From the NCBI GenBank assembly GCA_002482845.1, contig DLGT01000026.1, positions 1-14,598 of the forward strand: a stretch of DNA of 14,598 nt. The letters run 5' to 3'. The number at the start of each line of letters is the position of its first letter. Position 1 is the first letter of the stretch. The stretch comes from Saprospiraceae bacterium UBA7687. GTDB taxonomy: Bacteria; Bacteroidota; Bacteroidia; Chitinophagales; Saprospiraceae. Made by a program: the position numbers and the translations under genes. Positions 6,927 through 14,443 of this stretch are shown here, piece after piece. A model generated the notes under the pieces. It worked only from the letters and a program-made list of their open reading frames with translations, ran no database searches and was not told the origin of the DNA.

Positions 6927-7937
6927 TCATTCCTTATTTTTGCCTAAAGGAATATAGACCTTATCAATCATTTCTTGGTATTCTGATGTACATTCACTTC
7001 TATAGGTGATTCCACAACCACTTCTATAAATCAACTTATCATCCTGTTTTTCAATGTATCTAATCATGACTCCTGAATCAACATTGTTCCCATCAAATAT
7101 ACCAAAAACGCCTGTGTAATACCCACGATCGTCAACTTCGTTTGCTTTGATAATTTCAATTGTTTTTTTCTTTGGAGCTCCTGAAATACTACCTGCAGGG
7201 AGTAGTTTTGCAAATATAGTGCCCAAGTTTTCGTTAAAATCAATCGGTAATGTTCCTTCTATTTCTGAACTGACTTGAAGTAAGGTTTTAGTAGAAGTGA
7301 CAAGTTTGTCTATGTATCTGAATTTATTGACTTTCACATTGGTTGCGACCATACTTAAATCATTTCTTAGTAAGTCTACGATCGTATAATGTTCGGCTGT
7401 TTCTTTCACATCATTAAGAATATTTGACGTTGCATCAGGAATACTAGCATCGATGGTACCTTTCATCGGAAAGGTAAATATTTTACCATTTATGATCTTT
7501 ATAAATATTTCTGGTGACGACACTATAAACTGATCTTTGTAATAAAGTTTGTATCGGGCGTGTGAAATATTAAAGAGTTCTCTCAGCGTATAATTTGTTT
7601 CAATTGATGTGGGAAATGTCAAGTTGAGCAGAAAGGAATTCCCATATAAAATTTCCTTTTTTGCTGCATCAAATGCTTTTGTATATTGACCAATAGGCAT
7701 TGGATTTGGTAAGAAATGTAAAGGCTTAGATTGTGTACCAAAAAGCGTATAATTTTTTATATCATTAAATTTATAATATATATCATTGGGTATTTGTCCA
7801 AGTTTTAATATTATTGGATTTTTTAATTCGAAATCAAGGATAAAAATGAATGGTGACTTTTCTTTTCCCAATTGGTTCATTTTGTCTACCCAATTCATTC
7901 GTTCATGACCACTTTCTTCTGCCTTATTCTCGCGCAT
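6927..7937 (-). CDS. pabB: Aminodeoxychorismate synthase component I (PabB)
   Basis: This 336-residue protein is a chorismate-binding enzyme that, with a glutamine amidotransferase partner, makes 4-amino-4-deoxychorismate for folate. The signature PMKGT (157-161) carries the lysine that marks PabB; anthranilate synthase has alanine there. Other conserved blocks are AEHYTIVDLLRNDLS (181-195), PAGSISGAPKKKTIEII (247-263), RGYYTGVFGIFDGN (271-284) and SGCGITYRSE near the C-terminus. It lacks the long N-terminal part of E. coli PabB (about 450 residues), as is common for Bacteroidota enzymes. The start is uncertain: family members usually begin close to MNQLG...PFIFILDFE, so ATG at 7896-7898 (residue 14) is a strong alternative. 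The gene begins 41 bases after the SRPBCC gene with no visible promoter, so cotranscription is likely. No pabA is in the window. Confidence 0.9.
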   Translation of the reverse strand: MRENKAEESGHERMNWVDKMNQLGKEKSPFIFILDFELKNPIILKLGQIPNDIYYKFNDIKNYTLFGTQSKPLHFLPNPMPIGQYTKAFDAAKKEILYGNSFLLNLTFPTSIETNYTLRELFNISHARYKLYYKDQFIVSSPEIFIKIINGKIFTFPMKGTIDASIPDATSNILNDVKETAEHYTIVDLLRNDLSMVATNVKVNKFRYIDKLVTSTKTLLQVSSEIEGTLPIDFNENLGTIFAKLLPAGSISGAPKKKTIEIIKANEVDDRGYYTGVFGIFDGNNVDSGVMIRYIEKQDDKLIYRSGCGITYRSECTSEYQEMIDKVYIPLGKNKE

Positions 7938-7978
7938 ACCTTGCCCTTATTCTAATCTTAAGATGATCTTTAAGTATA

Positions 7979-8992
7979 TCATTTTTTTGAGTAGTAGTAG
8001 TAAATGTTTGTGGTCCATTTTTCAGGGTCGGGCTCTTTTGTTGGGTCGGTAACATACTCTTCTATCATCGGAACATCCATAAATAGTTGCCTATCTTTCA
8101 TAAAATCTCCCATGGCATTATGTGCTTTGCCAGAATTTCTTTTATCTCCACGATATATAATTTTTAATGCTGGTTTTGAAGGTATACTAACGGCATTCGT
8201 TTCAGGTATATTAGTTAGTTGAGCTAGTGTGGGTAGGGCAGCGGCCATATCAGATTTTTGTTTAGCTTCGTCCCATGTGTAGTATAAGCCACAAGGCATT
8301 CCTGATACTACAATATTAGCATTAAGTGCTTTCTGGTACAAGGCGCTTATGTTTTGGGTGTAAAATTGACTAATATTTTCTATCGCGACTTCACCACGAT
8401 GCGTAATGAAAAATTTAGGTGCAGGTATTATTTCTTCTATTTGATATCCATTGTACAGCTTTTGTACGAATCTCTCATTTATGAGTGTTGTCAGATTTTC
8501 TGCATCTTTCATCAGGACTTTTTCTAGTTTCCACTTGCTGATAAATTTTACAAGATTAGATAAAAATCCAGTTTCGGTTGTAGATTTAATCTTTAAAACA
8601 GTGTGGAGTGAATCTTTTGACTCTACATAATAAACATGGTGAATTTCATTTTTGCCATCAGGTGATTGGATAATGTATATACTATCATTGTCATGACTAG
8701 AAGCTATTTTGATGGTTCCATTTTTTATCTTGAACCCACTGTATTCGCATGAACTTCCGTTTCCTACGGTGTTGCCTGGAAAGGTAATATTAGTGGATGT
8801 GTCTGATATCAATACCGTATTCCATCTAGATTGTGTTTGTAAGTCATTTATGGCATTAAAAATTACATTGGCAGGTGCATCAATATCTCTTTGTATTTCT
8901 ACCGTGTATTTTTTGCTCAATACAAATGATAAAACAGCTAAAACAATTAAAATTATCCCAATGTAAAGGGCATATTTTTTGGTATTTGTCAT
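7979..8992 (-). CDS. Membrane-anchored SRPBCC plus GyrI-like effector-binding domain protein
   Basis: From the ATG at 8990-8992 this is a 337-residue protein. A longer open frame reaches 9061, but those 23 extra residues look unconserved. The chosen start gives a classic anchor: MTNTKKYALYIGIILIVLAV and a few more hydrophobic residues (about 8-26). A SRPBCC/polyketide-cyclase-like fold follows (about 28-170), with RDIDAPANVIFNAINDLQ as its opening helix region. Then comes a GyrI-like, AraC effector-binding type small-molecule pocket (about 190-337). GyrI there may sense a ligand or bind a protein, but no enzyme residue can be named. There is no DNA-binding domain, so it is not an AraC regulator. 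Its stop is 41 bases before pabB, suggesting cotranscription. The actual ligand and function are unknown. Confidence 0.78.
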   Translation of the reverse strand: MTNTKKYALYIGIILIVLAVLSFVLSKKYTVEIQRDIDAPANVIFNAINDLQTQSRWNTVLISDTSTNITFPGNTVGNGSSCEYSGFKIKNGTIKIASSHDNDSIYIIQSPDGKNEIHHVYYVESKDSLHTVLKIKSTTETGFLSNLVKFISKWKLEKVLMKDAENLTTLINERFVQKLYNGYQIEEIIPAPKFFITHRGEVAIENISQFYTQNISALYQKALNANIVVSGMPCGLYYTWDEAKQKSDMAAALPTLAQLTNIPETNAVSIPSKPALKIIYRGDKRNSGKAHNAMGDFMKDRQLFMDVPMIEEYVTDPTKEPDPEKWTTNIYYYYSKK

Positions 8993-9071
8993 GATACAAT
9001 GATTAAGTTGGTTGGTATGAAATTGAGTCCACTTCGAAAACATAAATTTACTGGGAATCAAACGTTTTTTA

Positions 9072-9109
9072 CCCTGACCCTAAAGGGAAACACCCCTGCC
9101 CCTAAAGGG
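9072..9109. repeat. Pair of 16-bp GC-rich direct repeats, each an interrupted palindrome
   Basis: CCCTGACCCTAAAGGG (9072-9087) and CCCTGCCCCTAAAGGG (9094-9109) differ at one base and start 22 bp apart, about two helical turns. Each ends in CCCTAAAGGG, whose CCCT and AGGG arms are inverted repeats. The minus strand therefore has four G runs of three or four bases. The block contrasts sharply with the AT-rich DNA around it. Confidence 0.85.
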
Positions 9110-9250
9110 GTATAAATTTGATTATCAATGCTGTAGGAATCGAGATTTCTCATTTTGTTTGAACTACGGACTTTTCGGAGTTGACTCAATATTACATTGT
9201 TTTGTAAAGATACACATAATTTCTGAATCTAAGAAAGCCATCAATAAATA

Positions 9251-9288
9251 AAAAAAGGTTTACATCTCATTATGATGCAAACCTTTTA
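9251..9288 (-). terminator. Intrinsic terminator of frr
   Basis: AAAAGGTTT (9253-9261) pairs with AAACCTTTT (9279-9287), and after one mismatch CATC (9263-9266) pairs with GATG (9274-9277) around a 7-base loop. On the minus strand the hairpin is followed by TTTTTTTATTTATT. It starts about 32 bases after the frr stop codon. Confidence 0.9.
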
Positions 9289-9319
9289 TATTTTATTGTA
9301 TATCAATGCGTTGGCAAGT

Positions 9320-9883
9320 TTATACCGTCATAATGTCTTTCTCTTTGACTTCTATGAGTTTGTCAATTTTTGCAGAATATTGGTCTACAAGCTTTTGAAC
9401 TTCGTCTTCCTTTCTTTTTCCCATATCTTCAGGAAAACCATCTTTAACTTGTTTTTTAAGGAAGTCAAGCATTTTATGTCTGTGTGCTCTGATGCCTACT
9501 TTTGATTCTTCACCTGCGGCCTTAGCTTGTTTTACCATGGTGATTCTTCGTTCTTCACTCATTGGTGGAATCATAAGACGTACTACTTCACCATCATTCA
9601 TGGGTGTGATGCCAAGATTTGCTTCAAATATTGCTTTTTCTATCAGTGCAAGGGTCTTTTTTTCCCATGGTTGGATACTGATTGTTCGAGCATCAGGTGT
9701 ACTTATATTGGCAACTTGCGACAATGGCGTTGGAGAACCGTAATATTCTACCATGAGTCCGTTGAGCATGGCAGGAGACGCTTTTCCTGCACGTATTTTG
9801 TTCAATTCAAACACTAAATGTTCGATAGCTTTGTCAAATGACTCTGCTGTTTGCATGAATTGCAATTCTATTTCTTCGATCAT
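9320..9883 (-). CDS. frr: Ribosome recycling factor
   Basis: This 187-residue protein splits post-termination ribosomes together with EF-G in the cytoplasm. Length and sequence match the family throughout. Landmarks are KIRAGKASPAMLNGLMVEYYGSPTPLSQVANI (30-61, tRNA-mimic domain I start and hinge), ISIQPWEKK (69-77), ANLGITPMNDGEVVRLMIPP (90-109) and SEERRITMVKQAKAAGEESKVGIRAHRHKML (111-141), the long three-helix bundle. The region GKRKEDEVQKLVDQYSAKIDKLIEVKEKDIMTV closes the bundle. The start at 9881-9883 gives the usual length. The gene has its own -7 promoter element between it and the upstream peptidase gene, and a strong terminator downstream. In many bacteria frr follows pyrH or tsf; here it follows serS and a zinc peptidase gene. 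Confidence 0.97.
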   Translation of the reverse strand: MIEEIELQFMQTAESFDKAIEHLVFELNKIRAGKASPAMLNGLMVEYYGSPTPLSQVANISTPDARTISIQPWEKKTLALIEKAIFEANLGITPMNDGEVVRLMIPPMSEERRITMVKQAKAAGEESKVGIRAHRHKMLDFLKKQVKDGFPEDMGKRKEDEVQKLVDQYSAKIDKLIEVKEKDIMTV

Positions 9884-9914
9884 GATTGTCTCAATTTTTG
9901 ACTAATAATGGCTG

Positions 9915-9922
9915 CAAAAGTA
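9915..9922 (-). promoter_or_regulatory. -7 promoter element of frr
   Basis: TACTTTTG on the minus strand fits TAnnTTTG and predicts a start near 9908, about 25 bases before the frr ATG. It lies just after the stop of the peptidase gene. A -33 element is not evident. Confidence 0.5.
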
Positions 9923-9938
9923 AAATCTTTTTGGGATT

Positions 9939-10628
9939 TTATTCTCTATTACCCATAAATCTTAATAGAAAATAAAGGAAAGTTACTAATGAGCCTAAAG
10001 CTGCTGTTACATAAGTCATCGCTGCCCACCATAGTGCATCTTTGGCGCCATCATGTTCTGCTCCCTGCATAAAGCCCGAATCATCTAACCAAGCCAAGGC
10101 CCTATTGGATGCATCAAACTCTACGGGTAAGGTCACAAGACTGAACAAAGCGGTTAACCCAAATGTAGCAACTAAAACCAACATAAGAACATTGCCCCCG
10201 ATGCCAGCTCCCATACCAAAAAGGACTCCCATAAAAAGAAACTGTTGCACATTACTACTGAACTGTACAGCAGGCACTAGTTTAGACCTTAAAGTAAGCA
10301 TACTATAAGCTTCTGCATGTTGTACTGCATGTCCACATTCGTGTGCAGAAACTGCTGCTGCGCCTATACTTCTCCCGTTGTAAACGTCTGGAGACAATGC
10401 GACTGTTTTATTGGCAGGGTTGTAATGGTCAGATAAGAAGCCTTGTCCCATTACCACTTGTACATCTCTGATACCGTAGTGAGCAAGCATTTTTTCAGCA
10501 ATCTCTTTACCATTCATCCCACTTCTGGTACCTATTTTACTGTAATGAGCAAATTTGGATTTCAACCTATTTCCGACAAGGAAACCAATTAGGGTAAAAA
10601 CTCCTAAAATTACATAATAACCGATCAT
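9939..10628 (-). CDS. YugP-like membrane zinc metallopeptidase
   Basis: This 229-residue inner-membrane protein belongs to the Zn_peptidase_2 (YugP) family of membrane metalloproteases, whose substrates are poorly known. The zinc motif HExxH is HECGH (96-100), and the conserved VEFDASNRA (169-177) probably supplies the third ligand (E170 or D172). Hydrophobic segments lie at about 3-20, 127-147, 146-168 and 199-224. The first half before the motif (NKTVALSPDVYNGRSIGAAAVSAHE) is typical of the family. The gene begins 33 bases after serS and has no promoter-like element in that gap, so it is probably read from the serS promoter. The length is normal and no key residue is missing. Confidence 0.92.
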   Translation of the reverse strand: MIGYYVILGVFTLIGFLVGNRLKSKFAHYSKIGTRSGMNGKEIAEKMLAHYGIRDVQVVMGQGFLSDHYNPANKTVALSPDVYNGRSIGAAAVSAHECGHAVQHAEAYSMLTLRSKLVPAVQFSSNVQQFLFMGVLFGMGAGIGGNVLMLVLVATFGLTALFSLVTLPVEFDASNRALAWLDDSGFMQGAEHDGAKDALWWAAMTYVTAALGSLVTFLYFLLRFMGNRE

Positions 10629-10661
10629 GTGTTTTAAATCTGTGTTTTAAATTTTTTTAAA

Positions 10662-11942
10662 TTAATTGATAATAGCAAATCCTGTATATGGTTGCAATGC
10701 GTTAGGTATCTTTATACCTTCAGGTGTCTGATGGTTTTCTAAAAGCGTAGCCACTATTCTGGCAAGTGCCAAAGCACTACCATTGAGCGTATGCGCCAAT
10801 TTTGTTTTACCATCTTCATCTCTAAATCGCAACTTCATACGATTGGATTGGAATGTCTCAAAATTAGACACTGAACTCACTTCTAGCCATCTACCTTGTG
10901 CCGCAGAATATGTTTCGAAGTCAAATGTCAATGCAGAATTGAAACTCATATCACCGCCACATAAACGCAAAATACGGTATGGAAGTTCCAATTTATTTAA
11001 CAAACTTTCTACATGTGTTACCATGTCCATGAGGGTATCATAAGAATGGTCTGGGTGTTGCATTTGGACAATTTCTATCTTGTCAAATTGGTGTAATCTA
11101 TTTAATCCCTTGACGTCAGAGCCGTAAGAACCTGCTTCTCTTCGGAAACATGGTGTATATCCAGTTAGCTTGATAGGGAAGTCCGATTTGTTTAAAATCA
11201 CATCTCTGTACAAATTAGTAAGCGGAACTTCTGCGGTAGGGATTAAGTAAAAATCATCTTTTTCGCAGTGGTACATTTGACCTTCTTTGTCAGGCAATTG
11301 GCCTGTAGCGAGCGCCGATTCTTTATTTACAACGAGTGGTGGCTGTATTTCTTGGTAGCCAGCAGTAGTCGCTTCATCTAGGAAAAAATTGATCAAAGCT
11401 CTTTGTAAACGTGCTCCTTTTCCTTTGTACACAGGAAATCCAGCACCAGTCAGTTTTACACCATCTTTAAAGCTTATCAAATTAAATTTTTCTGCAAGTT
11501 CCCAGTGAGGTAATGGGTTTTCGCCCAAATCAGGCATATCTTCATTCCATGCTTTAAACACTTCATTATCCTCTGCTTTGAAGCCTACAGGGACGGAATG
11601 ATGCGGTATATTAGGCAACTGAATGATCCATTCTTCGATAAGATCTTTACTTTCCTTAAGCGATTGTTCGAGCACTTTTGTCTCTTCCTTCAGGGTTGCC
11701 ACTTGTGCTTTTAGGTCATTTGCTTCTTGCGCTTTCCCGGCTTTAAAAAGTCCCCCTATTTCGTCTGAAATAGTATTAATTTTAAATAATAAATTGTCTA
11801 AATTTGTTTGAGTAGCCTTTCTTTTGTCATCTTCTAAGATAATATTATCGACCGAAGCCAATTGTTGATCTGATACATTTTTCTTTTTTAAGCCTGCGAT
11901 GAGTCTCTCTTTTTCTTCTCTAATAATGCTTATTTCGATCAT
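10662..11942 (-). CDS. serS: Seryl-tRNA synthetase
   Basis: This 426-residue class II aminoacyl-tRNA synthetase charges tRNA-Ser (and tRNA-Sec where present) with serine. The N-terminal arm is a long helical hairpin (about 35-105) that grips the tRNA long variable arm. The catalytic core shows the TAE serine-binding loop in IPTAEVPL (234-241), motif 2 around CFRREAGSYG (265-274) with RLHQFDKIE following, and motif 3 LNGSALALARIVATLLENHQ (386-405). Length is normal for bacterial SerRS. The ATG at 11940-11942 precedes the usual MIE/MLD start of the family. The gene is divergent from rho, with about 260 bases between the start codons, and its promoter lies at 11999-12006. No T-box or other leader element was recognised in the roughly 50-base leader. 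Confidence 0.97.
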   Translation of the reverse strand: MIEISIIREEKERLIAGLKKKNVSDQQLASVDNIILEDDKRKATQTNLDNLLFKINTISDEIGGLFKAGKAQEANDLKAQVATLKEETKVLEQSLKESKDLIEEWIIQLPNIPHHSVPVGFKAEDNEVFKAWNEDMPDLGENPLPHWELAEKFNLISFKDGVKLTGAGFPVYKGKGARLQRALINFFLDEATTAGYQEIQPPLVVNKESALATGQLPDKEGQMYHCEKDDFYLIPTAEVPLTNLYRDVILNKSDFPIKLTGYTPCFRREAGSYGSDVKGLNRLHQFDKIEIVQMQHPDHSYDTLMDMVTHVESLLNKLELPYRILRLCGGDMSFNSALTFDFETYSAAQGRWLEVSSVSNFETFQSNRMKLRFRDEDGKTKLAHTLNGSALALARIVATLLENHQTPEGIKIPNALQPYTGFAIIN

Positions 11943-11998
11943 TTTGCCTGAATTTTATTAAAAAAAGTATTTATTATGTTAAAAAATTAAATTTTTTG

Positions 11999-12006
11999 CA
12001 AAGATA
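11999..12006 (-). promoter_or_regulatory. -7 promoter element of serS
   Basis: TATCTTTG on the minus strand fits TAnnTTTG. Predicted start is near 11992, giving a leader of about 50 bases. The element sits only 3 bases from the -33 of the divergent rho promoter. Confidence 0.6.
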
Positions 12007-12009
12007 GTG

Positions 12010-12040
12010 TTTTGAATATCAAAATTAATATCTATTTTTG
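12010..12040 (+). promoter_or_regulatory. Promoter of rho
   Basis: TTTTG (12010-12014) and TATTTTTG (12033-12040) are separated by 18 bases. This fits the Bacteroidota pair TTTG at -33 and TAnnTTTG at -7, and is the best two-part promoter in the window. Transcription should start near 12047, leaving about 155 bases before the rho ATG. Confidence 0.7.
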
Positions 12041-12046
12041 CACTTT

Positions 12047-12202
12047 CAAAATTTTAGACTAACCTGTCATCCGACAGAAACCTTTCAAAATTATTTCTTT
12101 ACCCGTTTTTTGGATATTCTTATCCATCGTGATGTATCCATTAAGCAGTACGGATTTTAAATTAATCTTAATTTATTAATTTCATTATAGAATAGTAATC
12201 AT
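12047..12202 (+). promoter_or_regulatory. Long 5' leader of rho, candidate autoregulatory region
   Basis: The predicted leader is about 155 bases. It contains a perfect small hairpin CTGTC-ATCC-GACAG (12064-12077), a C/T-rich stretch, and an inverted repeat GGATA (12112-12116) with TATCC (12135-12139). No Shine-Dalgarno sequence precedes the ATG. Rho is known to limit its own synthesis by early termination in several bacteria, so the leader length fits such control; this is inference. Confidence 0.35.
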
Positions 12203-14011
12203 ATGTATGATATTTTGCAGTTAAACGATATGCTCGTACCTAAACTTAAGGATGTAGCAGAACGTATGGGCTTAGGTAATAGTATTAAAAAACTAAGCAA
12301 ACAAGAACTGATCTACAAAATACTTGACGAACAAGCTATACGAGCTAAAAAAGCCGTAAAAGAAGAAACTAAACCAGAAGTCAAGCAAGTAATCATAGAA
12401 GAAGTAGAAATAGAAGTTCTAAATAAAGATGCTGTTGAAGAAGTGAGCACGGTAGCGGAACCTAAAAAAAGAGGTAGGAAGCCAGCTTCTGCAAAAGCAG
12501 TAGAAGCTGAAGTAAAAGCAACTGTAGTAGAAGAAGTAGTGCCAGTAGAAACAGCCGAAGAGAAAAGTGCTAAAATAGAAGCAGCAGCTGCAGCTAAAAG
12601 AGAAAGGGTAAAAATAGTGGTTCCTGCTGAAAAAGTGGTTTATGCTCCTAAAGTGGAAGAACCCAAAGTAGTTTCAGAAACTACCAAGGTTGAACCACAG
12701 ACACCAGTTCAAAGACCTAACCCAAGCAATATTCCATCAGAACCTACTACAAATCCAGCTACACAAAGATTTGAACAAAGAGCAAGAGGGCAATACCCAA
12801 ATCAGCAAGGAACCCCAAATGGTGAATATAGAAGACCAATCCAACCTATCGCCGAAGTAAAACCAGAAGAGCCTAAGTTTATACCAGATTTGGACGGTGT
12901 TATCGAAAGCGAAGGTATTCTAGAATTGATGGTAGATGGATATGGGTTTTTAAGATCATCTGATTACAACTACCTATCTTCTCCAGATGATATTTATGTA
13001 TCACCTTCTCAGATAAAATTATTTGGACTAAAGACAGGAGATACTGTACTTGGTTCAATCCGCCCTCCAAAGGAAGGTGAAAAATATTTTGCTCTTTTAA
13101 AAGTGAGTAGCATCAATGGTCTTGATCCACAGAAATTAAAAGAAAGAGTACCTTTCGATTATCTTACGCCTTTATTCCCGACTGAAAAACTAAAGTTATG
13201 TTCGCATCCTTCAGGTAAGGATTATGGAAATAGGATGATAGATATGTTTACGCCTATAGGGAAAGGACAGAGAGGGCTTATCGTAGCACAACCTAAAACA
13301 GGTAAGACATTTTTACTAAAGGATATAGCCAATGCAATTGCAGACAATCACCCTGAGTGTTATTTGCTTGTCTTACTTATAGATGAAAGACCGGAAGAAG
13401 TTACAGATATGCGTAGAAGTGTAAATGCAGAAGTAATAGCAAGTACCTTTGACGAACCAGCAGAAAACCACGTAAGGGTAGCGGGTATTGTACTCGAAAA
13501 GGCAAAAAGATTGGTAGAAAGCGGACATGATGTTGTGGTTTTACTTGACTCTATCACTAGGTTAGCAAGGGCATACAATACGACTGCGCCTACGAGTGGA
13601 AGGGTATTGTCAGGTGGTGTAGAAGCAAACGCATTGCATAAACCTAAAAAATTCTTTGGAGCTGCCAGGAATATAGAAGGTGGTGGATCGCTTACTATTT
13701 TGGCTACAGCACTTATCGATACGGGTAGTAAGATGGATGAGGTCATCTTTGAAGAATTTAAAGGTACAGGTAATATGGAATTACAGCTTGATAGATCATT
13801 GGCTAACAAACGTATGTATCCTGCTATCGATATCACTAAGTCTAGTACTAGGAGAGAAGAGTTATTGCTACCTGAGAGCATACTTCAAAAATTATTTGTA
13901 CTTAGAAATCATTTGGCTGATATGAAGCCAGACGAAGCTATGGACTTTATCAAAAAGCACATGATGGGTACTAAGACCAATGAAGAGTTTATTGTATCGA
14001 TGAATGGCTAA
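12203..14011 (+). CDS. rho: Transcription termination factor Rho with long disordered insert
   Basis: This 602-residue RNA-dependent ATPase forms a hexamer that ends transcription. Parts in order: the Rho N-terminal helical domain (about 8-43); a low-complexity insert (about 46-226), first rich in Glu, Lys, Val and Ala, then in Pro, Gln, Asn and Arg; the cold-shock-like RNA-binding domain (about 236-305) with DGYGFLR (245-251) and DIYVSPSQI (263-271); and the ATPase core. The core has Walker A QPKTGKT (363-369), Walker B VVVLLDS (444-450), the Q-loop region VLSGGVEANALHKPKKFFG (468-486) and the R-loop FKGTGNMELQLDR (519-531). E. coli Rho has 419 residues; the difference is almost entirely the insert, which includes an AT-hook-like KKRGRKP (88-94). 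All catalytic blocks are intact. The ATG at 12203 starts right before the N-terminal domain. The gene has its own promoter; a clear terminator after it was not found. Confidence 0.97.
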   Translation: MYDILQLNDMLVPKLKDVAERMGLGNSIKKLSKQELIYKILDEQAIRAKKAVKEETKPEVKQVIIEEVEIEVLNKDAVEEVSTVAEPKKRGRKPASAKAVEAEVKATVVEEVVPVETAEEKSAKIEAAAAAKRERVKIVVPAEKVVYAPKVEEPKVVSETTKVEPQTPVQRPNPSNIPSEPTTNPATQRFEQRARGQYPNQQGTPNGEYRRPIQPIAEVKPEEPKFIPDLDGVIESEGILELMVDGYGFLRSSDYNYLSSPDDIYVSPSQIKLFGLKTGDTVLGSIRPPKEGEKYFALLKVSSINGLDPQKLKERVPFDYLTPLFPTEKLKLCSHPSGKDYGNRMIDMFTPIGKGQRGLIVAQPKTGKTFLLKDIANAIADNHPECYLLVLLIDERPEEVTDMRRSVNAEVIASTFDEPAENHVRVAGIVLEKAKRLVESGHDVVVLLDSITRLARAYNTTAPTSGRVLSGGVEANALHKPKKFFGAARNIEGGGSLTILATALIDTGSKMDEVIFEEFKGTGNMELQLDRSLANKRMYPAIDITKSSTRREELLLPESILQKLFVLRNHLADMKPDEAMDFIKKHMMGTKTNEEFIVSMNG

Positions 14012-14079
14012 TCGTCCAATAATTTATTAAACAGCTAAATTAATCTTAATAATTATTATATTTTTTCAAAGTAAAATTT

Positions 14080-14087
14080 TACCTTTG
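14080..14087 (+). promoter_or_regulatory. -7 promoter element of rpmH
   Basis: TACCTTTG fits TAnnTTTG. Predicted start is near 14094, giving a leader of about 75 bases. No clear -33 element was seen in the AT-rich DNA upstream. Confidence 0.6.
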
Positions 14088-14169
14088 CGCTTCTTTTTAA
14101 AAATGTCCTATTGACAAGCCTAAAAAGAGTCCAAAATTTAGAATTTCAATAAAAAGTTAGATACACAAT

Positions 14170-14325
14170 ATGAAACGTACATATCAACCGTCCAAAAGGA
14201 AGAGATCAAATAAACACGGTTTTAGATCAAGAATGGCTACCAAAAATGGTAGAAGAGTTTTGGCGAAAAGAAGAGCAAGAGGCAGATATAAATTGACTGT
14301 ATCTGACGAAAAAGGAGTAAAGTAA
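14170..14325 (+). CDS. rpmH: 50S ribosomal protein L34
   Basis: This 51-residue basic protein is a component of the large ribosomal subunit. The translation begins MKRTYQPSKRKRSNKHGFRS and continues RMATKNGRRVLAKRRARGRY, which is the L34 fold almost throughout. It ends with KLTVSDEKGVK, a slightly long tail common in this phylum. It stands 158 bases after rho, with its own -7 promoter element and a strong terminator. In many bacteria rnpA follows rpmH; here no rnpA reading frame is present in the 270 bases to the window edge, and the terminator after rpmH suggests a single-gene unit. Confidence 0.97.
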   Translation: MKRTYQPSKRKRSNKHGFRSRMATKNGRRVLAKRRARGRYKLTVSDEKGVK

Positions 14326-14347
14326 GATAGTACTTCCTTAAGATTAT

Positions 14348-14393
14348 AAAATTCTGAATACGAGTGGTGTCATTTGTATTCGGAATTTTTTAT
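14348..14393 (+). terminator. Intrinsic terminator of rpmH
   Basis: AAATTCTGAATAC pairs with GTATTCGGAATTT (one G-T pair) around a loop of about 14 bases, followed by TTTTTTAT. It starts about 23 bases after the rpmH stop codon. Confidence 0.88.
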
Positions 14394-14443
14394 TTAGTGA
14401 AGTTTATACTTGATATTTGAGAAACTACTCTAATTGATGAGAT

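Larger units (their letters stand above)
8993..9319. other. Intergenic region between frr and the SRPBCC gene
   Basis: This 327-base stretch holds the frr terminator (9251-9288), a weak promoter-like TATCTTTA on the minus strand (9212-9205) and a GC-rich pair of 16-bp repeats (9072-9109). If the weak promoter is used, the downstream gene has a leader of about 200 bases that includes the repeats. A short inverted repeat GAG-AAA-TCTC lies near 9145-9155. I see no small gene here. Confidence 0.55.

Noticed and set aside
8993..9061. Extension of the SRPBCC protein by 23 residues
   Set aside because: The extra residues resemble neither a signal peptide nor the fold. The ATG at 8990-8992 gives a basic N-terminus followed directly by the membrane helix.
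9492..9817. Two plus-strand open frames of 83 and 96 codons over frr
   Set aside because: Both overlap the highly conserved frr gene on the opposite strand and have low-complexity translations; they are shadows.
13360..13881. 173-codon open frame antisense to rho
   Set aside because: It lies wholly inside the conserved ATPase core of rho in another frame, with no family resemblance. It is a shadow of rho's codon pattern.
14012..14070. Intrinsic terminator of rho
   Set aside because: A TAATAATTATTA palindrome before a T run is visible, but it has no G-C pairs and would be a weak stem, so it is not called.
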